Below, piece after piece: positions 31,821 through 39,983 of a stretch of 64,000 nucleotides of DNA. Position numbers and translations under genes: made by a program. How positions within the stretch are numbered: position 1 is the stretch's first letter; every line of letters starts with the position of its first letter. Source of the stretch: Lysobacter sp. Its GTDB lineage: Bacteria; Pseudomonadota; Gammaproteobacteria; Xanthomonadales; Xanthomonadaceae. The notes under the pieces were generated by a model that saw nothing but the letters and a program-made list of their open reading frames with translations, did not search any database and was not told the DNA's origin. The stretch is from assembly GCA_030151365.1 (NCBI GenBank), contig JASLDW010000099.1, forward strand, positions 6,810-70,809. The letters are read 5' to 3'.

Positions 31821-33707
31821 TCACTCCAGCGGCGCGTCGTCGAGGTAGGTGTAGGCGGTGAGCCCGGCTTCCAGCGCGTGCAGCAGGCGTTCGCTCTCGC
31901 CAGCGGGCAGGTCGGCGGCTTCGACGCGGGCACGATAGATGCGGCGCAGGTCGTCGAGCTTGTAGCCGACGTAGTCGAGCATGACGTCGGTGGTGTCGCC
32001 GCGGCGTTGCTGGCTGATCACGCAATCGTCGCCGTTGACGCGCACTTCCACCGCATCGGTATCGCCGAAGAGGTTGTGGATGTCGCCGAGGATTTCCTGG
32101 TAGGCGCCGATCAGGAAGAAGCCGATCCGGTACGACTGCCCGGGCACCAGTTCGTGCAGCGGCAACGAGGTGTCGAGGTCCTCGTTCTCGACATAGGTGT
32201 CGATCTTGCCGTCCGAATCGCAGGTGAGGTCGCAGATCACGCCACGGCGCGACGGTGCTTCGTTCAGGCGTTCGATCGGCACGATCGGGAACACCTGGTC
32301 GATCGCCCACACGTCCGGCATCGATTCGAACACGCTGAAGTTGACGAAGTACTTGTCGACCAGGCGCTCGTTGAGTTCGTCGAGGAGATCGCGGTGGCTC
32401 TTCTCGTCATAGGTCAGGCGCGACTTCACTTCATGCGCGATGGCATAGAACAGATCGTCGATGCGCGCACGCTGGACCAGGTCGATCTGGCCGAGCGCGT
32501 ACAGGCTCAGGCCTTCGGCGTGCGACTGCGCGGCTTCGTGGAACACTTCCACAGCCGGTCGCGTCGCCAGTTCGCCATGCAACTCGCGCAGGTCGCGCAC
32601 AGGCTGCGATTCGTCGTCGTTCTGCGGCGGAACGCGACCTTCCGGTGCCTGCTCCACTTCCGAGACATTGGCGACCAGCACCGCGTGATGCGCGGTCATC
32701 GCACGGCCGCATTCGGTGATGATGCGCGGCTGCGGCAGCTCGTTCTGCTCGCAGGCCTGGGCCAGCGGCTGGACGATGCTCGACGCGTAATGGTGCAGGC
32801 CGTAATTGACCGAGTTGTAGCTGCGCGAACGCGTGCCTTCGTAGTCGATGCCGAGACCGCCACCGACGTCGACGTAATCGATCTTGGCGCCGAGCTTCGA
32901 CAGTTCGATGAAGTAACGCGTGGCCTCGCGCATGCCGTTGGCGATGTCACGGACGTTGGAAATCTGCGAACCCATGTGGAAATGCAGCAGCTTCAGGCAG
33001 TCGCCGATGCCGGCATCGCGCAGATGCTTCCAGAGATCGAGCACCTGGCGCGGATTCAGGCCGAACTTGGCCTTGTCGCCACCGGAGTTCTGCCATTTGC
33101 CGGCGCCCAGCGAGGCGAGGCGCATGCGCACGCCCAGGCCCGGCGTCACGCCCAGCGCCTGCGACTCCTCCAGCACCAGCTTCAGCTCGGACGGCTTCTC
33201 GATGACGATGAAGGTCTGCAGTCCGAGCTTGCGGCCAATCAGCGCAAGGCGGATGTATTCGCGATCCTTGTAACCGTTGCAGACAATCACTCCGCCGGGT
33301 CGCGACAACGCCAGCACCGCCATCAACTCGGGCTTGCTGCCGGCTTCCAGTCCGAACCCTTCCCCCGCATGCGAGGCCAGCGTGCCGGCGACACCGGCGT
33401 GCTGGTTGACCTTGATCGGATAGACCGCGGTATAGCCGCCGCTGTAGTCCCAGTCCTTCTGCGCCTGCGCGAATGCCGCCTGCAACTTCGCCAGACGGTC
33501 GCCGAGGACGTCCGGGAAACGCACCAGTAGCGGCAAATGCGCGCCGTTGAGAAGCGCGCGATCGACCACATCGGACAGCGCGACTTCCGGACCGCCAGCG
33601 CCCTTGGGTCGCACCACGACGCGGCCCTGTCCGTCGACATCGAAATAGCCGTCCGACCAGTGCGGAATCGAATAGGTCTTGCGGGCGAGGTCGAGGGACC
33701 AGGTCAT
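31821..33707 (-). CDS. speA: Biosynthetic arginine decarboxylase
   Basis: A 628-residue PLP enzyme converting arginine to agmatine in polyamine synthesis. The alanine-racemase-like barrel has YPIKVNQ with the PLP-binding Lys99 and the substrate-side motif HFHMGSQISN. VDVGGGLGIDYEGT is the phosphate-binding loop, and the later CDLTCDSDGKID holds the catalytic CDSDG-type cysteine. Length fits the SpeA family. It is divergent from the metallo-beta-lactamase gene and 1.3 kb from speE, so polyamine genes are grouped. No agmatine-processing genes are within the window. Confidence 0.95.
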   Translation of the reverse strand: MTWSLDLARKTYSIPHWSDGYFDVDGQGRVVVRPKGAGGPEVALSDVVDRALLNGAHLPLLVRFPDVLGDRLAKLQAAFAQAQKDWDYSGGYTAVYPIKVNQHAGVAGTLASHAGEGFGLEAGSKPELMAVLALSRPGGVIVCNGYKDREYIRLALIGRKLGLQTFIVIEKPSELKLVLEESQALGVTPGLGVRMRLASLGAGKWQNSGGDKAKFGLNPRQVLDLWKHLRDAGIGDCLKLLHFHMGSQISNVRDIANGMREATRYFIELSKLGAKIDYVDVGGGLGIDYEGTRSRSYNSVNYGLHHYASSIVQPLAQACEQNELPQPRIITECGRAMTAHHAVLVANVSEVEQAPEGRVPPQNDDESQPVRDLRELHGELATRPAVEVFHEAAQSHAEGLSLYALGQIDLVQRARIDDLFYAIAHEVKSRLTYDEKSHRDLLDELNERLVDKYFVNFSVFESMPDVWAIDQVFPIVPIERLNEAPSRRGVICDLTCDSDGKIDTYVENEDLDTSLPLHELVPGQSYRIGFFLIGAYQEILGDIHNLFGDTDAVEVRVNGDDCVISQQRRGDTTDVMLDYVGYKLDDLRRIYRARVEAADLPAGESERLLHALEAGLTAYTYLDDAPLE

Positions 33708-33836
33708 TTCAGGCGGGCCAAGCGAGGAAAACGGGCGGATAGTGTAAGGGCGCACCGTCGGTCCCCGGGCAAAACGCCACCACAACGGGATGGCCGCCGC
33801 CATTGCATGGACGTCGACAGGGCCCATATTGGTCCC

Positions 33837-34880
33837 ATGGACCAGCCGACCCGTGGTTTTCCCTTGTCCCCTGCCGATGTCCGAGCGGCCTCGCCACAGT
33901 GGTCGCAGGGCCGCTTCCGCAACAAGGTGCCGGCGCCGCCGACGGTGAACCGCGAGAACCGCACCACCCTGTGGGACTTCTTCTTCAACAAGCCCAAGGA
34001 CACCGTGCCCCACGGCACCATACCGGTGCAGGCGATCACCCGCGCCGATCTCGAGGCCGCGCCCGACCACAGTCTCTGGCGGCTCGGTCATTCCACCGTG
34101 TTGATGAAGCTGGGCGGCGCTTTCTTCCTCACCGACCCGGTGTTCAGCAAGCGCGCCTCGCCGGTGCAATGGTTCGGCCCGCGCCGCTTCCACGCGCCGC
34201 CGGTCTCGATCCGAGACCTGCCGCCGATCCGCGCGGTGATCCTCTCGCACGATCATTACGATCACCTCGACAAGGCCGCGATCCGCAAGCTGGCGCCGAA
34301 GGTGCAGGATTTCGTCACCACCCTCGGTGTCGGCCAGCGCCTGATCCGCTGGGGCGTGCCCGCGAAAAAGGTGCACGAATTCGACTGGTGGCAGGAAACG
34401 CAGGTTGGCGACGTAAAACTCGTGTGCACGCCGGCTCAGCATTTTTCCGGACGCGGACTGCGCGACGGCAATTCGACGCTATGGTGTTCGTGGGTAATCG
34501 CGCATGGCGACACCCGGATCTTCTTCAGCGGCGATGGCGGCTATTTCGACGGCTTTCGGGAGATCGGCCTGCGCCACGGCCCGTTCGATCTGAGTCTGAT
34601 GGAAGACGGCGCCTACAACGCGGCCTGGCCCTATGTGCACATGGCGCCGGAGCAGAGCGTGCAAGCCCACATCGATCTTGGTGCGAAGGTCATGCTGCCG
34701 ATCCACAACGGCACCTTCGACCTGTCGATGCACGCCTGGTTCGATCCCTTCGAGCGGGTCACCGCGCTGGCGCGCGAGCACGGCGTGCGGCTGGCGACGC
34801 CGCGGATCGGCCAGCGCATCGATATCGGCGATCCGCCGCCCGCCGAGGCGTGGTGGCGTGGGGTGGATCCACCTCTCTGA
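33837..34880 (+). CDS. Metallo-beta-lactamase-fold hydrolase, UlaG/NAPE-PLD-like
   Basis: A 347-residue enzyme with the MBL signature SHDHYDHLD (HxHxDH), further metal-site motifs PAQHFSGRG and the aspartate in FFSGDGGY, and the late histidine in LPIHNGTF. The ordering with SLWRLGHSTVLMKLGG near the N-terminus resembles the NAPE-PLD / UlaG group of phosphodiesterase or lactone hydrolases. No signal peptide is present. ATG at 33837 is used; an in-frame ATG at 33807 would add ten residues. It lies between divergent speA and speE, but no polyamine link is established for the family. Confidence 0.87.
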   Translation: MDQPTRGFPLSPADVRAASPQWSQGRFRNKVPAPPTVNRENRTTLWDFFFNKPKDTVPHGTIPVQAITRADLEAAPDHSLWRLGHSTVLMKLGGAFFLTDPVFSKRASPVQWFGPRRFHAPPVSIRDLPPIRAVILSHDHYDHLDKAAIRKLAPKVQDFVTTLGVGQRLIRWGVPAKKVHEFDWWQETQVGDVKLVCTPAQHFSGRGLRDGNSTLWCSWVIAHGDTRIFFSGDGGYFDGFREIGLRHGPFDLSLMEDGAYNAAWPYVHMAPEQSVQAHIDLGAKVMLPIHNGTFDLSMHAWFDPFERVTALAREHGVRLATPRIGQRIDIGDPPPAEAWWRGVDPPL

Positions 34881-34915
34881 GCGAATCGCCGGAGAGGGGA
34901 GTCGACTGGCGATGA

Positions 34916-34961
34916 GCAATTCGCCTGCGACCGCAAGGCGAATTGCGGGGCCTGTTAAAAT
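34916..34961 (+). promoter_or_regulatory. 11-bp inverted repeat with extended -10, speE control region
   Basis: A perfect 11-bp inverted repeat (34916-34926 and 34936-34946, arms GCAATTCGCCT and its complement, 9-nt loop) is followed by an extended -10 TG-T-TAAAAT (34953-34961). The ATG of speE is 34 bases after the -10. There is no T-run, so a terminator is unlikely. The right arm covers the -35 position, which suggests an operator; alternatively it forms an RNA hairpin at the end of the upstream transcript. Both readings are inference; the symmetry and -10 are seen directly. Confidence 0.55.
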
Positions 34962-34994
34962 CGCAGGCCTGATATCGCTGAGCGGAGCCCGCAG

Positions 34995-35858
34995 ATGACC
35001 GACACCAACTGGCACTACGAACCCTTCGAACCCACCGGTTCGGCCATCGGCTTCCGCATCACCCGCAAGCTCGACGAAGTGCAGTCGCCGTTCCAGAAGA
35101 TCGAGATCTTCGAATCGACCGATTGGGGCAACCTGATGCTGATCGATGGCGCGATGATGCTCACCACCGACGACAACTTCTTCTACCACGAGATGATCGC
35201 GCACCCGGTGCTGTTCACCCACCGCGATCCCAGGCGCGTGGTGATCATCGGCGGCGGCGATTGCGGCACGCTGCGCGAAGTGTTGAAGCACAAGGGCGTC
35301 GAGAAGGCGACCCAGTGCGACATCGACGAGCAGGTGACGCGCATGGCCGAGAAGTATTTCCCGGAGCTGTGCGAATCCAACCACGATCCGCGCGCCGAAT
35401 TGCTGTTCGACGACGGCCTCGCCTACGTCAAGAATCTCCCGGCCGGAAGCGTCGACGTCATCATCGTCGACTCCACCGATCCGATCGGCCCGGCCGAAGG
35501 CCTGTTCAACGCCGCCTTCTTTGCCGACTGCAACCGCGCGCTCAAGGACGACGGCCTGCTGGTGCAGCAGTCGGAATCCCCGCTCAAGCTGCTTGGCCTG
35601 ATCAACCAGATGCGCGACGAAATGCGCAAGTCCGGCTTCACCACCTTCCAGACGCTGCCGTTCCCGCAGCCGTGCTATCCCACCGGCTGGTGGAGCGTGA
35701 CGATGGCGCGCAAGCATTCCGATAAAAGCGGGGGCGGCTTCGATTTCCGCGAGGCCGATTCCGCGGCAAAGGCGTTCGAGACGAAGTACTACACCGCCGA
35801 CATCCATCGCGGCGCGGCGGCGCTGCCGCCGTTCGTGAAGGCCGCGCTGAAGGACTGA
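34995..35858 (+). CDS. speE: Spermidine synthase (polyamine aminopropyltransferase)
   Basis: A 287-residue SAM-methyltransferase-fold enzyme moving the aminopropyl group of decarboxylated SAM to putrescine. It shows the tetramerisation beta-hairpin at the N-terminus, the dcSAM-binding VVIIGGGDCGTLREVLKH, the catalytic acid region FDDGLAYV, VDSTDPIGPAEGLF and the polyamine-binding TLPFPQPCYPTGWW. Length is typical. Grouped with speA upstream; speD, which would provide dcSAM, is not in the window. GAGCGG lies about eight bases before the start as a probable ribosome site. Confidence 0.96.
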   Translation: MTDTNWHYEPFEPTGSAIGFRITRKLDEVQSPFQKIEIFESTDWGNLMLIDGAMMLTTDDNFFYHEMIAHPVLFTHRDPRRVVIIGGGDCGTLREVLKHKGVEKATQCDIDEQVTRMAEKYFPELCESNHDPRAELLFDDGLAYVKNLPAGSVDVIIVDSTDPIGPAEGLFNAAFFADCNRALKDDGLLVQQSESPLKLLGLINQMRDEMRKSGFTTFQTLPFPQPCYPTGWWSVTMARKHSDKSGGGFDFREADSAAKAFETKYYTADIHRGAAALPPFVKAALKD

Positions 35859-35865
35859 TCAGGCG

Positions 35866-36204
35866 TTACAGCGCGTCCGCATCCAGCTCGCCGGTGCGGA
35901 TGCGCACCACGCGCTCGAGGTCCCACACGAAGATCTTGCCGTCGCCGATCTTGCCGGTGCCGGCGGCCTTCATGATCGCCTCGATCGCCGCCTCGGCCTG
36001 GTCGCCCGGCACGGCGATTTCCAGCTTCAGCTTGGGCAGGAAATCGACCACGTATTCGGCGCCGCGATAGAGCTCGGTATGGCCCTTCTGGCGGCCGAAA
36101 CCCTTGACCTCGGTCACGGTGATGCCGGCCACGCCGATGTCGGCCAGCGCCTCGCGCACGTCGTCGAGTTTGAACGGCTTGATGATCGCCATCACCATTT
36201 TCAT
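35866..36204 (-). CDS. glnK: PII nitrogen-regulatory protein
   Basis: A 112-residue PII signal protein. The T-loop segment LYRGAEYVVDFLPK has the uridylylation site Tyr51 context, the B-loop is AAGTGKIGDGKIFV, and the C-loop follows with RVVRIRTGE. PII trimers bind ATP/ADP and 2-oxoglutarate and regulate glutamine synthetase adenylylation, NtrB or AmtB. Without a neighbouring amtB it cannot be separated from GlnB with certainty. It converges with speE seven bases after that stop and is divergent from ubiK with a 135-bp gap. Confidence 0.93.
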   Translation of the reverse strand: MKMVMAIIKPFKLDDVREALADIGVAGITVTEVKGFGRQKGHTELYRGAEYVVDFLPKLKLEIAVPGDQAEAAIEAIMKAAGTGKIGDGKIFVWDLERVVRIRTGELDADAL

Positions 36205-36339
36205 GCACGGCCTCCGGGTATCCTTGTCGACAGCTTAGCGCGTGGACCCGGAATTTTCCGAGGTCCGGTCGCGGCAGTCGCCGATGGGCGCGGACCCGAT
36301 GCCGCGCGACGCTGGCGACACGACACCACGGAGCACGCC

Positions 36340-36606
36340 ATGATCGACCTCAGCCAACTCGACGACCTCGCCCGCCGCCTCAGCAACCTGGTCCCGCAGA
36401 GCCTGCGAGATAGCCGCGAGGAACTGCAGCAGAACTTCAAGTCGGTGTTGCAGGCCGGCCTCGGCCGCCTCGATCTGGTCACCCGCGAGGAATTCGACGT
36501 CCAGCGCGCGGTGCTGCTGCGGACCCGCGAAAAGCTCGAAGCGCTGGAACGCCAGGTCGCCGAACTCGAAGCCGCGCATCGCGGCGCCAGCGGCACCCAG
36601 CACTAA
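36340..36606 (+). CDS. ubiK: Ubiquinone biosynthesis accessory factor UbiK
   Basis: An 88-residue protein of the BMFP/DUF526 family: an N-terminal amphipathic helix (LDDLARRLSNLVPQSLRD) and a C-terminal coiled coil (TREKLEALERQVAELEA), giving the trimeric fold of the family. The central VLQAGLGRLDLVTREEFDVQ motif is characteristic. UbiK supports aerobic ubiquinone synthesis in the soluble Ubi complex and can bind lipids. It starts 18 bp before yifB, a frequent arrangement in gammaproteobacteria, although the two have no obvious common role. Confidence 0.9.
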   Translation: MIDLSQLDDLARRLSNLVPQSLRDSREELQQNFKSVLQAGLGRLDLVTREEFDVQRAVLLRTREKLEALERQVAELEAAHRGASGTQH

Positions 36607-36623
36607 GCCTCCGGAACACCGCC

Positions 36624-38129
36624 ATGCAACTCGCGCTTGCGCACAGTCGTGCGCGGGTCGGCGTGTCCGCGCCTGCCGTCACCGTGGAAGTGCATCTCGC
36701 CGGTGGATTGCCGCGAATGTCTGTAGTCGGTTTGCCGGAAGCCGCCGTCCGTGAAGCCAAGGATCGCGTACGTGCGGCAATCTCCTGCGCGCAGATGGAA
36801 TTCCCGTCGCGCGCGATCACGGTGAATCTCGCGCCCGCCGACCTGCCCAAGCATGGCGGCCGCTTCGATCTGCCGATCGCGCTCGGCATCCTCGCCGCTG
36901 CCGGCGAAATTCCGCAGGAAGCATTGAATGACGTCGAATGCATCGCCGAACTCGGGCTCACCGGCGAACTGCGCCCGGTCGACGGCGTGCTGCCGGCAGC
37001 GCTCGCCGCGCAGGCGCAGGGTCGACGCCTGATCGTCGCACCGGGCAACGCCGCCGAAGCCGCGCTCGCCCGCGATGCCGACATCCAGGTCGCGCGCACG
37101 CTGTCGGAAGTCTGCGCGATGTTGCGGGGAGACCAGCCGCTTCCGCGCGCATCCGCCGATGCCGACACCGCGATCGTCCATCCCGATCTTTGCGATGTCC
37201 GTGGCCAGCAACATGCGCGCCGCGCCTTGGAGATTGCCGCCGCAGGTGGCCATCATCTGCTGTTGACGGGTTCTCCGGGCTGCGGCAAGAGCCTGCTCGC
37301 GGCGCGCCTGCCTGGAATCCTGCCCGAAGCCAGCGAACAGGAAGCGCTGGAATCGGCGGCACTGGCATCGATCAGCGGCCGTGGGTTCTTCGATGCCTCG
37401 CGCTGGCGCCAGCGGCCATTCCGTTCGCCGCACCATTCGTCGAGCGCGGCCGCGCTGATCGGTGGCGGTGGCGCCGACGTGCGTCCCGGCGAGATTTCAC
37501 TGGCGCACAACGGCGTGCTGTTCCTCGACGAGTTCACCGAGTGGGATCGCCGTGCGCTGGAAATGCTGCGCGAACCACTGGAAACCGGAGTCGTGCATAT
37601 CGCGCGCTCGGCGCGTCGCACCGAATTCCCGGCGCGTTTCCAACTTGTCGCGGCCATGAATCCCTGTCCTTGCGGCTGGGCGGGGGACGCGAGCGGTCGC
37701 TGCAATTGCAGCGCGGAAACGATCCAGCGCTATCGCTCGCGCATCTCCGGGCCGATCCTTGATCGCATCGACCTGCACATCCATGTCCAGCGCCTGCCGC
37801 CCGCCGACCTGCGCCCCGATGCACCACCGGGAGAATCCAGTGCGGCCGTGCGCGAACGCGTCCTCGTTGCCCGTGAGCGCCAGCTGGAGCGTGCCGGCGC
37901 CATCAACAGTCGCCTGCAACCCCGCGAAGTGATGCGCGATTGCCGGCTTTCCGCCGACGATCAACTCCTGCTCGAAACCGCGGTCGAACGCCTGCAACTG
38001 TCGGCCCGCGCGATGCATCGCATCCTTCGCGTCGCCCGCACCATTGCGGACCTCGACGGCAGCGGCGACATCGCCACGCCCCATCTCGCAGAAGCGCTCG
38101 GCTACCGGCCGGCGACGCCCTATGCCTGA
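36624..38129 (+). CDS. comM: YifB/ComM family Mg-chelatase-like AAA+ ATPase
   Basis: A 501-residue protein with an N-terminal Lon-protease-like fold (about 1-175), a central AAA+ domain with Walker A GSPGCGKSLLA and Walker B FLDEFTEW, and a C-terminal Mg_chelatase_C helical domain. A cysteine cluster (CPCGWAGDASGRCNC) lies after the ATPase sensor segment, as in the family. ComM of Vibrio is a hexameric helicase that extends branch migration during natural transformation, so competence-related recombination is the likely role. No other competence genes are in the window. Confidence 0.93.
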   Translation: MQLALAHSRARVGVSAPAVTVEVHLAGGLPRMSVVGLPEAAVREAKDRVRAAISCAQMEFPSRAITVNLAPADLPKHGGRFDLPIALGILAAAGEIPQEALNDVECIAELGLTGELRPVDGVLPAALAAQAQGRRLIVAPGNAAEAALARDADIQVARTLSEVCAMLRGDQPLPRASADADTAIVHPDLCDVRGQQHARRALEIAAAGGHHLLLTGSPGCGKSLLAARLPGILPEASEQEALESAALASISGRGFFDASRWRQRPFRSPHHSSSAAALIGGGGADVRPGEISLAHNGVLFLDEFTEWDRRALEMLREPLETGVVHIARSARRTEFPARFQLVAAMNPCPCGWAGDASGRCNCSAETIQRYRSRISGPILDRIDLHIHVQRLPPADLRPDAPPGESSAAVRERVLVARERQLERAGAINSRLQPREVMRDCRLSADDQLLLETAVERLQLSARAMHRILRVARTIADLDGSGDIATPHLAEALGYRPATPYA

Positions 38130-38193
38130 CTGTCCGCGCCATGCAATGCGGTATTGCTAGCATGGCCTTATCCCCCGGTCGACGGATGCGCGC

Positions 38194-39939
38194 TTGGAGC
38201 AGCTGCACCACATCGACAACCGCCTGCTCGGCTATGCCGTCCTCGTGCTGGCAGGGATCGGCTCGTCCCTGCTAGCGCGTCGCTTTGGCGCGCCCTTGCT
38301 GCTGGTCTTCCTCATCCTTGGCCTGTTGCTGGGCGTCGACGGCCCCGGCGGCATCCGCTATGACGACGCCGGATTCACCTACCAGATCGGTGCGCTCGCG
38401 CTCTGCCTGATCCTGTTCGATGGCGGCCTGCAGACGCGTGCCTCGCAGGTCCGCACCGCGCTGCGTCCAGCCCTGGTGCTCTCGACCATCGGCGTCCTCG
38501 TCACTGCTTCGCTCACCGCAACGGCAGCGCATTGGTTGCTCGAGCTGCCGCCGCTGCAATCGCTGCTGCTCGGTACCGTGCTCGCCTCCACCGACGCCGC
38601 CGCGGTCTTCTTCCTGATTCGCGCGCGCGGCCTGCACCTGGAACGCCGCACCGCCAGCACCCTGGAAATCGAATCGGGGGCGAACGATCCGATGGCGGTG
38701 TTCCTGACCATGGCGCTCACCGGCTGGATCGCCGGAAGCGGGCACGGCAGCGTCGCCGCGATCGCGTTGCAAGTGGTATGGGCGATGGGTTGCGGTGCGT
38801 TGATGGGTTACGGCGGCGGACGCCTGATCGTCGCCGCGCTCAATCGCTACGACTTTCCCTCCGGCCTCCACCCATGGCTGGCGATGGCCGGCGCGGTGAC
38901 GTTGTTCGCGCTCACCAACCTGATCGGCGGCAGCGGTTATCTCGCGGTGTACGCAGCCGGCGTGATCGTCGCCAACCGCCCGGTGCGCGCCCGCAGCGAA
39001 GTGTCGTCGGTGCAGGATGCCGCGACCTGGTTTGCGCAGCTGGTGATGTTCCTGCTGCTCGGCCTGCTCGCCACGCCGCACGCGCTGTTGAACGTGATGT
39101 GGCCGGCCTTGGGCGTCGCCGCGTTCCTGATGTTCATCGCGCGCCCGGCCGCGGTCCTGTTGTGCCTGCTGCCCTTCCGCTATCGCTGGGGCGAAATCGG
39201 CTTCATTTCCTGGGTTGGCTTGCGCGGCGCGGTCAGCATCTTCCTGGCGTCGATCCCGTTGCTCGCGCAATTGCCGAACGCATGGCTGTATTTCAACGTC
39301 GCCTTCGTCGTCGTGCTGGCCTCGCTGGTCATCCAGGGCTGGACGCTGGAGCGCGCGGCGCATGCCTTCGATGTCGCCGTGCCGCGCAACGACCCCGATA
39401 CCCGTCGCGTCCATCTCGACCTGCCCGGCCAGCTCAATTACGAGTTGCTCGGCTACCGGGTGGTGCCCGGATCGAGGGCGCTGGACACCGCAAGCTGGCC
39501 GCTCGACGTGCGCGTCGCCATGGTGGTGCGCGAGGGTCGCATCCTGCAGGGCGATGAAATCGGCGACCTGAGCCCGGGCGATTACGCCTACATGCTGGCG
39601 CCCACCACCTCGGCACGCCGGCTCGACTGGTATTTCGCCGGTCGCGGCATGGAGTCGGAAACCGCGCTGCGGCCCGGTTTCGGCGAGTTCCAGTTCGGCG
39701 GCGACGCGCCGCTGGGGGACATCGCCGAGTTCTACGGGCTGCACCTGCCGAAGCGCTTCGCCAGGCACACGGCCGCGCATTTGTTCGACGAACGCTTCGA
39801 TGACCAGCCGCAACCCGGCGACCAGCTCTCGATCGGCAACGCCGTACTCACCGTGCACCGCCTGGATGGCGAACGCGTTGCACAGGTCGGGTTGCGGCTG
39901 GTGCCGTTGAGCGAACGGTTGCTGGGGGGAGCGGGCTGA
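38194..39939 (+). CDS. CPA1-type potassium/proton antiporter (NhaP2/CvrA-like)
   Basis: A 581-residue transporter: 12-13 transmembrane helices (about 10-395) with SLLARRFGAPLLLVFLILG, the ion-site motif in LASTDAAAVFF, and ESGANDPMAV typical of CPA1 exchangers. A cytoplasmic RCK_C/TrkA_C-like part (about 405-490) and a CorC_HlyC-like end follow, the architecture of YcgO/NhaP2. The start is TTG at 38194 with GACGGA upstream; the ATG at 38186 is out of frame. It should expel K+ or Na+ in exchange for protons. It is flanked downstream by a hairpin and a convergent lipoprotein gene. Confidence 0.9.
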   Translation: MEQLHHIDNRLLGYAVLVLAGIGSSLLARRFGAPLLLVFLILGLLLGVDGPGGIRYDDAGFTYQIGALALCLILFDGGLQTRASQVRTALRPALVLSTIGVLVTASLTATAAHWLLELPPLQSLLLGTVLASTDAAAVFFLIRARGLHLERRTASTLEIESGANDPMAVFLTMALTGWIAGSGHGSVAAIALQVVWAMGCGALMGYGGGRLIVAALNRYDFPSGLHPWLAMAGAVTLFALTNLIGGSGYLAVYAAGVIVANRPVRARSEVSSVQDAATWFAQLVMFLLLGLLATPHALLNVMWPALGVAAFLMFIARPAAVLLCLLPFRYRWGEIGFISWVGLRGAVSIFLASIPLLAQLPNAWLYFNVAFVVVLASLVIQGWTLERAAHAFDVAVPRNDPDTRRVHLDLPGQLNYELLGYRVVPGSRALDTASWPLDVRVAMVVREGRILQGDEIGDLSPGDYAYMLAPTTSARRLDWYFAGRGMESETALRPGFGEFQFGGDAPLGDIAEFYGLHLPKRFARHTAAHLFDERFDDQPQPGDQLSIGNAVLTVHRLDGERVAQVGLRLVPLSERLLGGAG

Positions 39940-39940
39940 A

Positions 39941-39968
39941 GATCGTCGGGCCGCAATCCCCGACGATC
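39941..39968. terminator. Hairpin between convergent antiporter and lipoprotein genes
   Basis: A perfect 10-bp stem (39941-39950 and 39959-39968, arm GATCGTCGGG) with an 8-nt loop begins two bases after the antiporter stop and ends 15 bases before the convergent lipoprotein stop. There is no T-run on either side. Position favours a transcription-end or RNA-stabilising hairpin. Confidence 0.5.
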
Positions 39969-39983
39969 ATTCAATTCGTTGCG

